Positions 15,408 through 23,777 of a stretch of DNA of 30,396 nt are shown here, in pieces. Each line of letters opens with the position of its first letter. Position 1 is the first letter of the stretch. The notes under the pieces are model-generated. The model saw only the letters and a list, made by a program, of their open reading frames with translations, did no database searches and was not told the DNA's origin. Made by a program: the position numbers and the translations under genes. This DNA comes from Bacillota bacterium (GTDB lineage Bacteria; Bacillota; Clostridia; Christensenellales; Aristaeellaceae): positions 1 to 30,396 of the forward strand of contig JAEWWY010000177.1 of NCBI GenBank assembly GCA_023458835.1. The letters are read 5' to 3'.

Positions 15408-16289
15408 ATGAAAGCATCGGTATCCCGGAAGGCATTTGTGGTTTTCAATTACCTGTTTTTTATCTTACTGATGCTGTTGTGCGTATACCCGCTGTGGTAT
15501 GTGTTCATCACCTCCATCAGCAAATCCAGCGGCATCGGGCAGTTTTTCTACCCGCAGTCGCCCACGCTTTCCAATTATGTAAAGGTGTTTGCGCTGGAGG
15601 GCATGGGGCGCTCGTTCTTTATTTCTGTCGCGCGCACCGTGGTGGGCACCCTTTTCACGGTATTTGCCTGCATGCTGCTGGGCTACCTGTTTTCAAAGCC
15701 GAATATGCCCTGCCGGAAGTTTATGTACCGCATGCTGATTATCACCATGTATGTATCAGGCGGGCTGATTCCCACGTACCTGGTGTACAAATCCTACGGC
15801 CTCATCAACAGCTTTCTGGTGTATGTGCTGCCCAGCACCGTATCCGCGTACTATGTCATACTGATCAAAACATTTGTGGAGCAATTGCCCGCTTCGGTGG
15901 AAGAATCCGCCATGCTGGACGGCGCGCCGACGATGCGGATCTTTCTTTCCATCATACTGCCCATGTCTCTTCCCATCATTGCCACCATAGGCGTATATTC
16001 CGCCGTGGGCCAATGGAATTCATGGTTTGACAACCATATTTATACGTTTACCGATCCCAGCCTGGAAACGCTGCAATACAAGCTATATAATTATCTGAGG
16101 CAGGCGGAGATACTCACGGCGCAGCTTAAAGAGAGGGCGGAGATCGATGTCACGCTGATGCAGTCGCTCACGCCGAAAAACGTGCGCATGACCGTTACCG
16201 TCGTTGCCGTCGTTCCGGTATTGTTCGTATACCCGTTCCTGCAGCGTTTCTTTATAAAAGGCATCATGATCGGGGCGGTCAAAGGCTGA
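15408..16289 (+). CDS. LplC-type sugar ABC transporter permease
   Basis: A 293-residue membrane permease. ATG 15408 is preceded by GGGGAGAGGAG; an in-frame TTG three bases earlier is less likely. The N-terminus FNYLFFILLMLLCVYPLWYV is a membrane helix, and TM segments follow through residue ~285. The EAA-type loop reads EESAMLDGAPTMRIFLSIILP and the protein ends FIKGIMIGAVKG, typical of LplC/YtcP-type permeases. It lies 20 bp after its partner permease, with which it should form the channel heterodimer. Confidence 0.93.
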   Translation: MKASVSRKAFVVFNYLFFILLMLLCVYPLWYVFITSISKSSGIGQFFYPQSPTLSNYVKVFALEGMGRSFFISVARTVVGTLFTVFACMLLGYLFSKPNMPCRKFMYRMLIITMYVSGGLIPTYLVYKSYGLINSFLVYVLPSTVSAYYVILIKTFVEQLPASVEESAMLDGAPTMRIFLSIILPMSLPIIATIGVYSAVGQWNSWFDNHIYTFTDPSLETLQYKLYNYLRQAEILTAQLKERAEIDVTLMQSLTPKNVRMTVTVVAVVPVLFVYPFLQRFFIKGIMIGAVKG

Positions 16290-16338
16290 CGGTACAGGGT
16301 GAAAGCATAAAATCCTATTTTCAGAAGGGGGAACCGCT

Positions 16339-17376
16339 ATGGAAAAACTGAAAATGGCCCTGATCGGCGCGGGAAACATCTCTCAAACCGAGCATGTGCC
16401 CGTTTACCAGCAGCGCAACGACGTGGAGGTCGTGGCCGTAGCCGACTGGAATATAGACCGCGCCAAGCAGGCGGCCGCCAAGCTGCCCGGCGCGAAGGCC
16501 TATCGGACGGTGGAGGAAGTGCTATCTTGCGAGCATATCGACGCGGTGGACATTTGCGTATGGAACCGCTCCCACTCGGATGTGGCGATTGCGGCGGCAA
16601 ACGCGGGCAAGCATGTGCTGTGCGAAAAGCCCATGGCCAGCGATATCACCCAGGCGCTGCTGATGGAAAAGGCCGTGCGGGATGCGGGCGTTACCTTCAT
16701 GCTCGCCGTGCCGCGCAGGTATCAAACGGATGTCCGGCTGCTTGCCCAGATGGTGGGGGAGGGGCAGTTGGGGGACATCTACTATGCCAAGTGCGCCATG
16801 GTGCGCAGGCGCGGCACGCCGGTCGGCTGGTTTACCGATAGCCAAAAATCCGGCGGCGGACCGCTGCTGGACATAGGCGTTCATTGCATAGACAACACCT
16901 GGTACCTGATGGGCAGGCCCAGGCCCGTCCGCGTAAGCGCCGCGGTCAGCCACGCTATTGGCGATTTTCAAACCAAGGGCGTTGACCGCTGGGTTGCGCT
17001 GGACAGCGATGTAACCGCTTTTGACACCGAGGACAGCGCGGCGGGCATATTCCATTTTGACAACGGCGCCTGTATGCTCTTTGAGGTAAGCTGGGCAATG
17101 AACTGCAAGGATCAGATGTACACGCAGATTTGCGGCTCCAAGGGCGGCGCGGAATTGGGCCCGCTCACCATCTACACCGAGCGGAATGGCTTTTTGAGCG
17201 ACGACCGGCCCAAAACCATTGATGTGAACCGCTACGCATACGAGATCGATCATTTTGTAGACTGCGTACGCACAGGCAAAAAACCCGTGTCCGGCCTTGA
17301 GGACAGCCTCACGGTGCAGCGCATGCTCGCGGGCGTTTACGAATCCGCGCGGCAGCACCGCGAGGTGGCTCTGTAG
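16339..17376 (+). CDS. Gfo/Idh/MocA-family NAD(P)-dependent dehydrogenase (importer operon)
   Basis: A 345-residue oxidoreductase. The Rossmann motif ALIGAGNIS (residues 7-15) binds the dinucleotide. The family signature CEKPM includes Lys97. The catalytic-domain motif GPLLDIGVHCID supplies D178 and H182. Members oxidise or reduce hydroxyl groups of sugars, inositols and glycosides. The start has AGAAGGGGG upstream. It follows the permeases by 49 bp and precedes a TIM-barrel isomerase-like gene by 57 bp, a pairing seen in inositol and keto-sugar pathways, so oxidation of the imported sugar is a plausible role. Substrate unknown. Confidence 0.93.
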   Translation: MEKLKMALIGAGNISQTEHVPVYQQRNDVEVVAVADWNIDRAKQAAAKLPGAKAYRTVEEVLSCEHIDAVDICVWNRSHSDVAIAAANAGKHVLCEKPMASDITQALLMEKAVRDAGVTFMLAVPRRYQTDVRLLAQMVGEGQLGDIYYAKCAMVRRRGTPVGWFTDSQKSGGGPLLDIGVHCIDNTWYLMGRPRPVRVSAAVSHAIGDFQTKGVDRWVALDSDVTAFDTEDSAAGIFHFDNGACMLFEVSWAMNCKDQMYTQICGSKGGAELGPLTIYTERNGFLSDDRPKTIDVNRYAYEIDHFVDCVRTGKKPVSGLEDSLTVQRMLAGVYESARQHREVAL

Positions 17377-17433
17377 CAAACGCGGGCCAATGCAAGGGAA
17401 TGGCTGGAAAAACAGATAAAAGAGGTGTAATCT

Positions 17434-18207
17434 ATGGGGGTTATCAAACGTCTTCCCATCGGGCTGGAGATCTACGGGGTGCGGGCGGAATTCGCCGCGG
17501 ACCCTGAGGGAACGCTTGCGGAGCTTGGGAAAATGGGCTATGATGGCGTTGAGTTCTACGGTGGAATAGAAAACAACCTGGAGCCCTCCCGCTGCGTCCA
17601 GGCGCTGGCGGCCGCGAATCTCAAATGCCTTGGGTTTCAGCCCAACTGGGACTTTATTCTGGAGGATACGCTGGAGGATACGCTGCGTTACAGCGCCGCG
17701 GTCGGCAACCGGCGCATCGGCATCGCTTCCGCGCCCCCCCAAATGCTGACCAGGCGCGATACGCTGGAGGAGGTTATCAAAACCATCAACAAGGCGTACG
17801 AGACGGCGGCGAAGGCCGGCTTTCAGATCGGCTACCACGCGCACAAGACCGATTTTGTGGTGGTGGACGGCAAAACCGCGTGGGACCGTATTTTTGAAGC
17901 CACACCCAAGGATTTTGCAATGATCCTGGATACGGGCAACGCCCTGGCGGGCGGCGCGTGGTCGGTGCCGCTGCTGGAGAAATTCCCGCAGCGCTCCCCG
18001 TGGGTGCACATCAAGCCCTATTCCTTCAAGGACCAGGGAGCCACCATGATCGGCGAGGATGACTTTGACTGGCCGGTGCTTTTAAAGGCATGTGTAGAGC
18101 TGGGCGGCGCCGACACCATGACCATTGAGTATTCCAACAACGCCAGGTATGACCCCATGACCGCCTCCAGGCTGTGCATACAGGCGCTGCGCGGGTATAT
18201 GGACTGA
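17434..18207 (+). CDS. Sugar-phosphate isomerase/epimerase-like TIM barrel
   Basis: A 257-residue xylose-isomerase-like TIM-barrel protein (AP endonuclease 2 superfamily). Likely metal and substrate residues lie in GVEFYGG (barrel strand 2), GYHAHKTDF, MILDTGNAL, WVHIKPY and TIEYSNN, in the Glu-Asp-His-Glu order of the family. It is probably cytoplasmic with a divalent metal. AGAGGTG precedes the start. Next to a Gfo/Idh/MocA dehydrogenase it could isomerise, epimerise or eliminate from an oxidised sugar; this is inference. Fold call firm, reaction unknown. Confidence 0.88.
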   Translation: MGVIKRLPIGLEIYGVRAEFAADPEGTLAELGKMGYDGVEFYGGIENNLEPSRCVQALAAANLKCLGFQPNWDFILEDTLEDTLRYSAAVGNRRIGIASAPPQMLTRRDTLEEVIKTINKAYETAAKAGFQIGYHAHKTDFVVVDGKTAWDRIFEATPKDFAMILDTGNALAGGAWSVPLLEKFPQRSPWVHIKPYSFKDQGATMIGEDDFDWPVLLKACVELGGADTMTIEYSNNARYDPMTASRLCIQALRGYMD

Positions 18208-18262
18208 CGCCCCGCCCGGGCGTACGCCTGCGGCTGGAAGGCGCACTTTGCGGATTGGCGCA

Positions 18263-18287
18263 CCCGCCGGCAGCGCTTGCCGGCGGG
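18263..18287. repeat. GC-rich perfect hairpin before the MFS gene
   Basis: CCCGCCGGCA (18263-18272) pairs perfectly with TGCCGGCGGG (18278-18287) over a 5-nt loop. No T-run follows, so full termination is not expected. It may mark the 3' end of the upstream mRNA or reduce MFS expression. Confidence 0.55.
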
Positions 18288-18373
18288 CCTTGAAGGCATG
18301 AAAGAATGGCGGCTTTCCCGGGGCGGGTATGGCTGCTGTTTGCCCTAATACGGATAGAGGTGTGGTTATCTTC

Positions 18374-19546
18374 ATGCGGCGATTATCGGCGAAATGGCCG
18401 GCCGGGGCGTTTCCCGTATCCATTTTTATTCTTTATATGATCTCCTATTCAGGGCAGGCCGTTTATGGAACATACCTGAACCTGTACCTGGCCGCCAGAG
18501 GCTTTTCCCAATCCCAGATCGGCCTGACCGTATCGGTATCCACAATATTTGTGATGCTGTTTCAGATGCTTTGGGGAGCCATCAGCGACCGCGCAAAAAG
18601 CAAGAATACCGTCATCTGCGGGCTGTATCTGTTAAGCGCGGGCATCATCCTTTTGTATTACACATCGGTCAACTTCTGGATCGTACTGGCGGTGCTGGCA
18701 CTGTATGCCTCTGTCTACACGGGGGTATCCCCGCTGATGGACAACGTTATCCTGGAGCTGTCCGAGGGGCAGGCGTGGAATTTCGGGCAGATCCGCACCG
18801 GCGGCACGATCGGCTACTGCCTGGCGGTGCTGCTGACCGGTTTTGTGATCGGGGAAAACTACGAGCGTATTTTTGCCATCACCTCGGCCGCGCTGCTGTG
18901 CTGCTTTTTTCTGATGCGGCGCGTACCCCGCGTGGCGGGCCGCCGGCCGGGCCCGGAGCGGTCCTCTGTGCGGGTGCTGCTGAAGAACAAGCCCTTAATG
19001 GTGGTTATGGCCTATTACCTGGCCTTTTCCATGGGCTTGAGCCTCTTTTACAGCTTTTATCCCATCCATTTCACATCCATCGGCGGCACCAGCGCGCAGG
19101 TGGGGATCATGCTGTATTTCTGTGCGGTCACCGAGATTCCATGCCTGATGCTGGCCAGGCGCGTTGTGAAGCGCATCGGCCTGGACCGGGTGCTGATCCT
19201 TTCGGGCTTGGTCACGGTCATTCGCTGGGTGCTGCTGTTTTTGCTCAAAAGCCCCTATGCCGCCATTTTTGCCAACCTTCTGCATGGCGTGGGCTATACA
19301 GGCTTTACTTACTGCGTGGTGGTATATATCAATGAGCATGTGCCCAAGGATCTGCGTGCCACGGGGCAGAGCTTCAACGTTTTGGTGGGGCATGTCTCTT
19401 CCCGCGTGATTTTCGGCTACCTGGGGGGCCTGGCCTCTCAGGCGTTCGGGGTTCATTGGGTCATGCTCATGGCCGGTATGGTCCTGGCCGCGGCCACGCT
19501 TCTGTTCGGCACATGGTCATCCCGGCACCATGAGGAGTTTGCCTGA
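18374..19546 (+). CDS. MFS transporter, probable sugar/nucleoside-type permease
   Basis: A 390-residue major-facilitator protein with about 12 membrane helices. I chose ATG 18374 (MRRLSAKWPAG) because GAGGTGTGG lies upstream; the 18329 start has no good ribosome site. Features include YLNLYLAARGFSQSQIGLTV at the end of helix 1 and the motif-A-like GAISDRAKSKN between helices 2 and 3. A second helix bundle begins after the central loop near RRPGPERSSVRVLLKNK. It resembles the LacY-like MFS subgroup. As last gene of the importer operon it may take up or export a sugar or a pathway product such as a keto-sugar. Direction and substrate are unknown. Confidence 0.88.
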   Translation: MRRLSAKWPAGAFPVSIFILYMISYSGQAVYGTYLNLYLAARGFSQSQIGLTVSVSTIFVMLFQMLWGAISDRAKSKNTVICGLYLLSAGIILLYYTSVNFWIVLAVLALYASVYTGVSPLMDNVILELSEGQAWNFGQIRTGGTIGYCLAVLLTGFVIGENYERIFAITSAALLCCFFLMRRVPRVAGRRPGPERSSVRVLLKNKPLMVVMAYYLAFSMGLSLFYSFYPIHFTSIGGTSAQVGIMLYFCAVTEIPCLMLARRVVKRIGLDRVLILSGLVTVIRWVLLFLLKSPYAAIFANLLHGVGYTGFTYCVVVYINEHVPKDLRATGQSFNVLVGHVSSRVIFGYLGGLASQAFGVHWVMLMAGMVLAAATLLFGTWSSRHHEEFA

Positions 19547-19563
19547 GCCCCGCCGCGCCTGCA

Positions 19564-19619
19564 AACAAGAGATGTCCCGAATCGGCAAACCTGTTTGCCG
19601 GTTCGGGACATCTCTTGTT
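19564..19619. terminator. Long inverted repeat between convergent operons, probable bidirectional terminator
   Basis: A 27-nt arm (19564-19590) pairs with 19593-19619 at 26 of 27 positions over a 2-nt loop (CT). It lies 17 bp after the MFS stop and 9 bp before the ThuA-like stop. T-runs are short, but the position between convergent genes fits termination from both sides. It is longer than a usual terminator and could also be a repeat element. Confidence 0.65.
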
Positions 19620-19628
19620 GGAACGGCG

Positions 19629-20384
19629 CTATACAGCCTTTTTCCCCTTCCCCTCCAGCGCCGGGGTATTGGGGCCTCCGCAATCCACGATGCAGATGCG
19701 CTTTGGCGGGCAGAGCCATTTGACGGCGTTTGTGATGATCCCCTGAATTTCCGGCTGATAGTAAACAGGATAGGTCTCATGGCCGTTCTGCAGAAAAAAG
19801 ACATGGCCCTGGCCCCTGCGCCACAGGCAGCCGCTCCTTAAAACCTCGCCGCCCTCAAACCAGGACAGGAGGAGGATCTGGTCGGGATCGGGGATATCAA
19901 AAGGCTCGCCGTAGGTTTCATCGCTGGGCACCACGAAGCTTTCAACAAGGCCCTGGGTGATGGGATGGTTCTTGGCAATGTTCCACACCCGCACCCGCTC
20001 GCCGTTTTCCCGCCAGCGCAGCATCTGCGTATCGGTGCCCAGCAGCATTTGAAAGGGCTTGCTGGCGTGGGCGGAGTGCAGGGCCGCAAAGCCCATGCCC
20101 TGCCATACCCGCATGACCACCCGCCGGGCCACCTCATCGCTGACCAGATGGTGCATCATATGGCCCCACCAGATCAGCACATCGGTATCGTCAAGGGCCT
20201 CCTGGGTCAGCACCTGCTCGCAATCCTGCAATGTGGCCAGGCGTATGACGCCGATGGCCTCATCCTTTTCCAGAAAGGACTTGAGAATCGTATGGATGCC
20301 CTGGGGATAGATTTTTTTCACCTGGGGATCCGTCTGTTCATGCTGGAATTCGTTATAGATGGTCACGTTGATCTTTCTGTCCAT
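19629..20384 (-). CDS. ThuA-like (trehalose utilisation) protein
   Basis: A 251-residue ThuA-fold protein (class-I glutamine amidotransferase-like). The start is ATG 20384, with AGGAG nine bases upstream; the longer frame to 20435 overlaps the previous gene. Motifs match the family: VTIYNEFQHE (residues 7-16), YPQGIH, DVLIWWGHMMHH, GMGFAALHSAH, ETYGEPFDIPDPD, SWFEGGEVLRSGC and NGHETYP. Rhizobial ThuA works with a Gfo/Idh-family ThuB in trehalose/maltitol catabolism linked to 3-keto-disaccharides. Here too a Gfo/Idh/MocA gene lies 14 bp upstream, so the pair probably acts together. It is last in the GH31 operon. Family firm, chemistry uncertain. Confidence 0.92.
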   Translation of the reverse strand: MDRKINVTIYNEFQHEQTDPQVKKIYPQGIHTILKSFLEKDEAIGVIRLATLQDCEQVLTQEALDDTDVLIWWGHMMHHLVSDEVARRVVMRVWQGMGFAALHSAHASKPFQMLLGTDTQMLRWRENGERVRVWNIAKNHPITQGLVESFVVPSDETYGEPFDIPDPDQILLLSWFEGGEVLRSGCLWRRGQGHVFFLQNGHETYPVYYQPEIQGIITNAVKWLCPPKRICIVDCGGPNTPALEGKGKKAV

Positions 20385-20398
20385 GCAATCAGCTCCTA

Positions 20399-21484
20399 TC
20401 AAAGCATATCCGTCCCTGTTGATAATGCCACCCATTTCTGACCCTGAAAAGATTCAAGCAGGGCATCCACCGCGAGCTGGTTCATATACCCATCCCAGAT
20501 GGTGGCGACAAGGCCGTCTTCCTTTCCCAGCAAAAGATCGGCAAAGCTTTGCATCTGATCGGCGGCAAAATGGCCGGGCACAGGTACTTTTGTAAATAAA
20601 TTCAGGTCCCCCATGGGCTGGCCGATGCAAATCTCCAGCTCATCCGCGCCGGGCTCCGCATCCAGCAGGTATACAAGCGCGCCTTTTTCGCCATAGACCT
20701 CCAGCCGCTGGTAATTGCCCCGGCCATAGGCCAGGCGGGTGATTTGGAAGCTGGCGGACACGTTCCCCTGCATACGGGCAAGGCAATGGCAGTAATCATC
20801 CACATCGGACACGCCCATGCCCGTGCCGTCTTCCAGCCTGCGCTGTTGGACAAAGGTATCAGCGTCGCCGGCCACTTTTTCATATTCCCGGCCGGTGACA
20901 AAGCGCGCAAGGTCCAGCGCATGGCAGCCCAGGTCCCCCAGCGCGCCGGAGCCCGCGCGGGATTTGACATACCGCCAGACCAGGGGGATATCCGCCTCCC
21001 TGCGGGCCCAGGACTGGAGATACTGCATATGCACATGATGGATTTCGCCCAGAACGCCGGCCCTGACAAGCTCCCTGGCATAGCGGGCCGCCGCCTTGAA
21101 GCGGTAGGAAAAGCAAACCATGCTTTTGACGCCCGCCTTTTCCGTGGCGTCAAGGAGCGCTTTCGCCTCCTGTTTGTTCATGGTGACGGGCTTTTCCACC
21201 GCGTAGGGTTTTTGGGCGGCGGCCGCCTCCATGGCCATTGGATAGTGGCAGTCATTGGGGGTGCAGATATCCACCGCCTGTACGGCGGGGCAGTGTATCA
21301 GCTCCCGGTAATCGGCAAAACGGTATTCCTCCGGAATTTCATATTTGTCGCCGATCTCCTTCAGCCGCGCTTCACGGGTATCGCAGATGGCGGCAAGCTT
21401 TAAGCTGCGGCTTTTTTCTATGCCGGGCAGATGCACGCAGGCGGCAATGGTTCCAAGGCCGATGATTCCAACAGAAATGCTCAT
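20399..21484 (-). CDS. Gfo/Idh/MocA-family NAD(P)-dependent dehydrogenase (GH31 operon)
   Basis: A 361-residue oxidoreductase with Rossmann motif GIIGLGTIA (residues 6-14), signature VEKPV (Lys98) and catalytic-domain motif ALGDLGCHALD (D184, H188). GGAGGAATAT precedes the ATG. It lies between the solute-binding protein and the ThuA-like gene. It differs clearly in sequence from the dehydrogenase at 16339-17376, so the two are not a recent duplication. A ThuB-like oxidation of an imported disaccharide or glycoside is the best contextual guess. Confidence 0.92.
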   Translation of the reverse strand: MSISVGIIGLGTIAACVHLPGIEKSRSLKLAAICDTREARLKEIGDKYEIPEEYRFADYRELIHCPAVQAVDICTPNDCHYPMAMEAAAAQKPYAVEKPVTMNKQEAKALLDATEKAGVKSMVCFSYRFKAAARYARELVRAGVLGEIHHVHMQYLQSWARREADIPLVWRYVKSRAGSGALGDLGCHALDLARFVTGREYEKVAGDADTFVQQRRLEDGTGMGVSDVDDYCHCLARMQGNVSASFQITRLAYGRGNYQRLEVYGEKGALVYLLDAEPGADELEICIGQPMGDLNLFTKVPVPGHFAADQMQSFADLLLGKEDGLVATIWDGYMNQLAVDALLESFQGQKWVALSTGTDML

Positions 21485-21519
21485 ATATTCCTCCGCGGGA
21501 AGCGGTTATTTCTTTGCAG

Positions 21520-21565
21520 AAGGGGCTGTCATGCCGGAACGATTCCATCCACATGACAGCCCCTT
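21520..21565 (-). terminator. Perfect hairpin downstream of the solute-binding-protein gene
   Basis: AAGGGGCTGTCATG (21520-21533) and CATGACAGCCCCTT (21552-21565) form a perfect 14-bp stem around an 18-nt loop with an inner GGAA/TTCC pairing. It lies 22 bp beyond the binding-protein stop and 35 bp before the dehydrogenase start. No long T-run follows on the minus strand, so mRNA stabilisation or partial attenuation is more likely than full termination. Confidence 0.6.
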
Positions 21566-21587
21566 GCTTTAGGCATCGAACGATTCG

Positions 21588-22841
21588 TTATTTCAGCTCA
21601 ATGGCGCTTTCCAGTTCACTCTGGGCCTGATCCAGCAATTCCTGGGCGCTCAGGTCCGTAGACTCCAACCCGGGCAGCAGGGGGTTGAGGATTTCCACGG
21701 CGTAGCTGAACTCTTCCAGGGCGGGCGGGGTGACGGCGTAATCCATGGAATCCAGCACCGCCTTCTTGTTGTTGGGCGGTGTCACCTTCAGATATTCGGC
21801 CATCAGGTTCTCATCCGCCACTACAGGCAGTTCCCACTGGCTGTTCAGGCGAAGCTGCACGATATCGGGATCGGAGCCCATGGCATTGAGGAAACGGAAG
21901 GCGGCCTCCTGCTTGCTGCTGGTGCGGGAAACGCAGCCCACGTTGGCGAAGAAGAACGTCGCCTTTTGCTTGGAGCCGGGCTCCACGGCGATATCCCAAT
22001 CAAAGCCTGTGGCGCGCTGGGCAATGGTGGAGAAATTCCACAGGCCGCAGCGGAGCATCCCCAGTTTTCCTTCGATGAACAGGTCCACATTGCCGCGGCC
22101 TGCCAACTGTTCCTGGGAGGGCATCACGTGGTGCACGCGCACGCGGTCCACCATATATTGCAGGGCCTGGGCGTTTTCCGGGCTGTTTAAGGTGAAGGTC
22201 TTGCCGTCTTCGCTTAGCATGCTGCCGCCAAAGGCCCTGATGGTCTTGTAGAACTCCCAGTATTGGATTTCCTGGAACATGCCGTAGGTGTCCTCAATCC
22301 CCAGGGCCTGTATGGCCTGGGCCGCCTTGAGCTCGTCTTCCACGGTCCAGTTGTCGTCGGGATAGGCGATGCCCGCCTTGTCAAAGAGCGTCTTGTTATA
22401 CAGCTCAACGGTGGTGGAATAGCTCATGGGGATGGCGAACAGCTTCCCGTCCATGCTGCAGGCGCTCAAAACGCCCTCACTGTACACGCCCTTGTCTATG
22501 CCGGTCTGTAAAAACATATCTCCCACTTCCTGCACGGCGCCCCGCACCACAAAGGCAAGGAAGTTTTCCATGTTCAGTTCAAAGCAATCCGGCGCGTTGC
22601 TGGCGGCGATCTGCGTGGCAAGCTGGGTGAAATGCTCGCCGTAGCCCACGGCCCGGGCTTCCACCTTGATGCCGGGATTCTTTTGTTCGAAGATGGCGAT
22701 CATCTGGCGCAGGGTTTCCTCCTGCGCTTCACCGGCGGAGAAGTGGGCATAGGTAATGGTGACGGGTTCCGATGCCAGGGCCAGGGGCGCGATTCCTACC
22801 AAAAGCGCCGCTACGATGAACAGGGACAGCAGTTTTTTCAT
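21588..22841 (-). CDS. Family-1 extracellular sugar-binding protein of ABC importer
   Basis: A 417-residue solute-binding protein (MalE/UgpB-like). The signal peptide MKKLLSLFIVAALLVGIAPLALASE ends in an ALA-type signal peptidase I site. No lipobox Cys is present. Mature motifs: ITYAHFSAGEAQEE, FEQKNPGIKVEARAVGYGEHF, IAASNAPDCFELN and GKLFAIPMSYSTTVELYNKTLF, the usual family-1 pattern. GGAGGAAAC precedes the ATG. It lies downstream of two permeases and the GH31 enzyme, so an alpha-linked oligosaccharide is the expected ligand. Confidence 0.94.
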   Translation of the reverse strand: MKKLLSLFIVAALLVGIAPLALASEPVTITYAHFSAGEAQEETLRQMIAIFEQKNPGIKVEARAVGYGEHFTQLATQIAASNAPDCFELNMENFLAFVVRGAVQEVGDMFLQTGIDKGVYSEGVLSACSMDGKLFAIPMSYSTTVELYNKTLFDKAGIAYPDDNWTVEDELKAAQAIQALGIEDTYGMFQEIQYWEFYKTIRAFGGSMLSEDGKTFTLNSPENAQALQYMVDRVRVHHVMPSQEQLAGRGNVDLFIEGKLGMLRCGLWNFSTIAQRATGFDWDIAVEPGSKQKATFFFANVGCVSRTSSKQEAAFRFLNAMGSDPDIVQLRLNSQWELPVVADENLMAEYLKVTPPNNKKAVLDSMDYAVTPPALEEFSYAVEILNPLLPGLESTDLSAQELLDQAQSELESAIELK

Positions 22842-22898
22842 GGTTGTTTCCTCCGTTTCGTTTTTATCTGTCGGACGGTGCGCCCGTCAAACAAACCG

Positions 22899-23777
22899 TT
22901 ATTTGAGCCCGCCGATGGCAATGCCCCGGTCCACATATCTTTGGCAGAACATGTACACCACCAGGATGGGCATGACGGAAAGCACCGCGCCGGCCATCTG
23001 GATATGCTCGTTACCGCCATACATGCTGGCCATGGTGCCCAGCACTACCTGCAGCGTCTGCTTTTGCGGGCTTTGCAGAACGATCAGCGGCCAAAGGTAA
23101 CTGTTCCATTGGCCCATGAAATTCAAAAGGATCAGCGTGGCCACCGTTGGCTTGACCATGGGAAGAACGATCCTGTAAAAGATCTTGTACAGCGGCGCGC
23201 CGTCGATGAACGCGGATTCCAGATACGCGTCATTGAGCCCCATCATGCTTTGACGGAGCATGAATACGCTAAAGGCGCTGAAGATGGACGGCAGGATCAG
23301 GCCTGTAAAGCTGTCCAGAAGGCCCAGGTAATTGAGGATGATGTAATTGGGAACCATCGTCACGGTGCCGGGGATCATCATCGTGGCCAGGAACAGGCCA
23401 AAGATGCGCTGGCGCCCCTTGAAGGGAACCTTTGCGAAGATGAACGCTGCCATTGCCGCCGACATCACGCTGACCGCAGTACCCATGGCGGAAAGAAAGA
23501 AGCTGTTGAACACGGCGCGGGGGAAAGAAAAATTGGTCATGGAAAAGACGCGGCTATACCCCTCCACCGTTGGATTCTGGGGAATCCAGCGGATGGGCAC
23601 CGTCATGATGCCCTCGTGGCTCTTGAAGGAGGTGGAGATCATCCACAAAAACGGCATCGCCACAAAGGCCGCAAGCAATGTGACGGCCAGGTAGAAGAAT
23701 ACCCAGTTCACCGTGCGGCGCAAGGCAGGCAGGCCGCGCCGGGGATATACGGCAGGAGACGTTTGCTCATGTGTCAT
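22899..23777 (-). CDS. MalG-type sugar ABC transporter permease
   Basis: A 292-residue permease with about six membrane helices (first: VNWVFFYLAVTLLAAFVAMPFLWM). The EAA loop reads YLESAFIDGAPLYKIFYRIVLP. It ends FCQRYVDRGIAIGGLK, the characteristic C-terminus of MalG-like permeases. The ATG at 23777 overlaps the upstream permease by 11 bp with AGAGGTGGG inside that gene, implying translational coupling. It forms the channel with the MalF-type partner. Confidence 0.94.
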   Translation of the reverse strand: MTHEQTSPAVYPRRGLPALRRTVNWVFFYLAVTLLAAFVAMPFLWMISTSFKSHEGIMTVPIRWIPQNPTVEGYSRVFSMTNFSFPRAVFNSFFLSAMGTAVSVMSAAMAAFIFAKVPFKGRQRIFGLFLATMMIPGTVTMVPNYIILNYLGLLDSFTGLILPSIFSAFSVFMLRQSMMGLNDAYLESAFIDGAPLYKIFYRIVLPMVKPTVATLILLNFMGQWNSYLWPLIVLQSPQKQTLQVVLGTMASMYGGNEHIQMAGAVLSVMPILVVYMFCQRYVDRGIAIGGLK

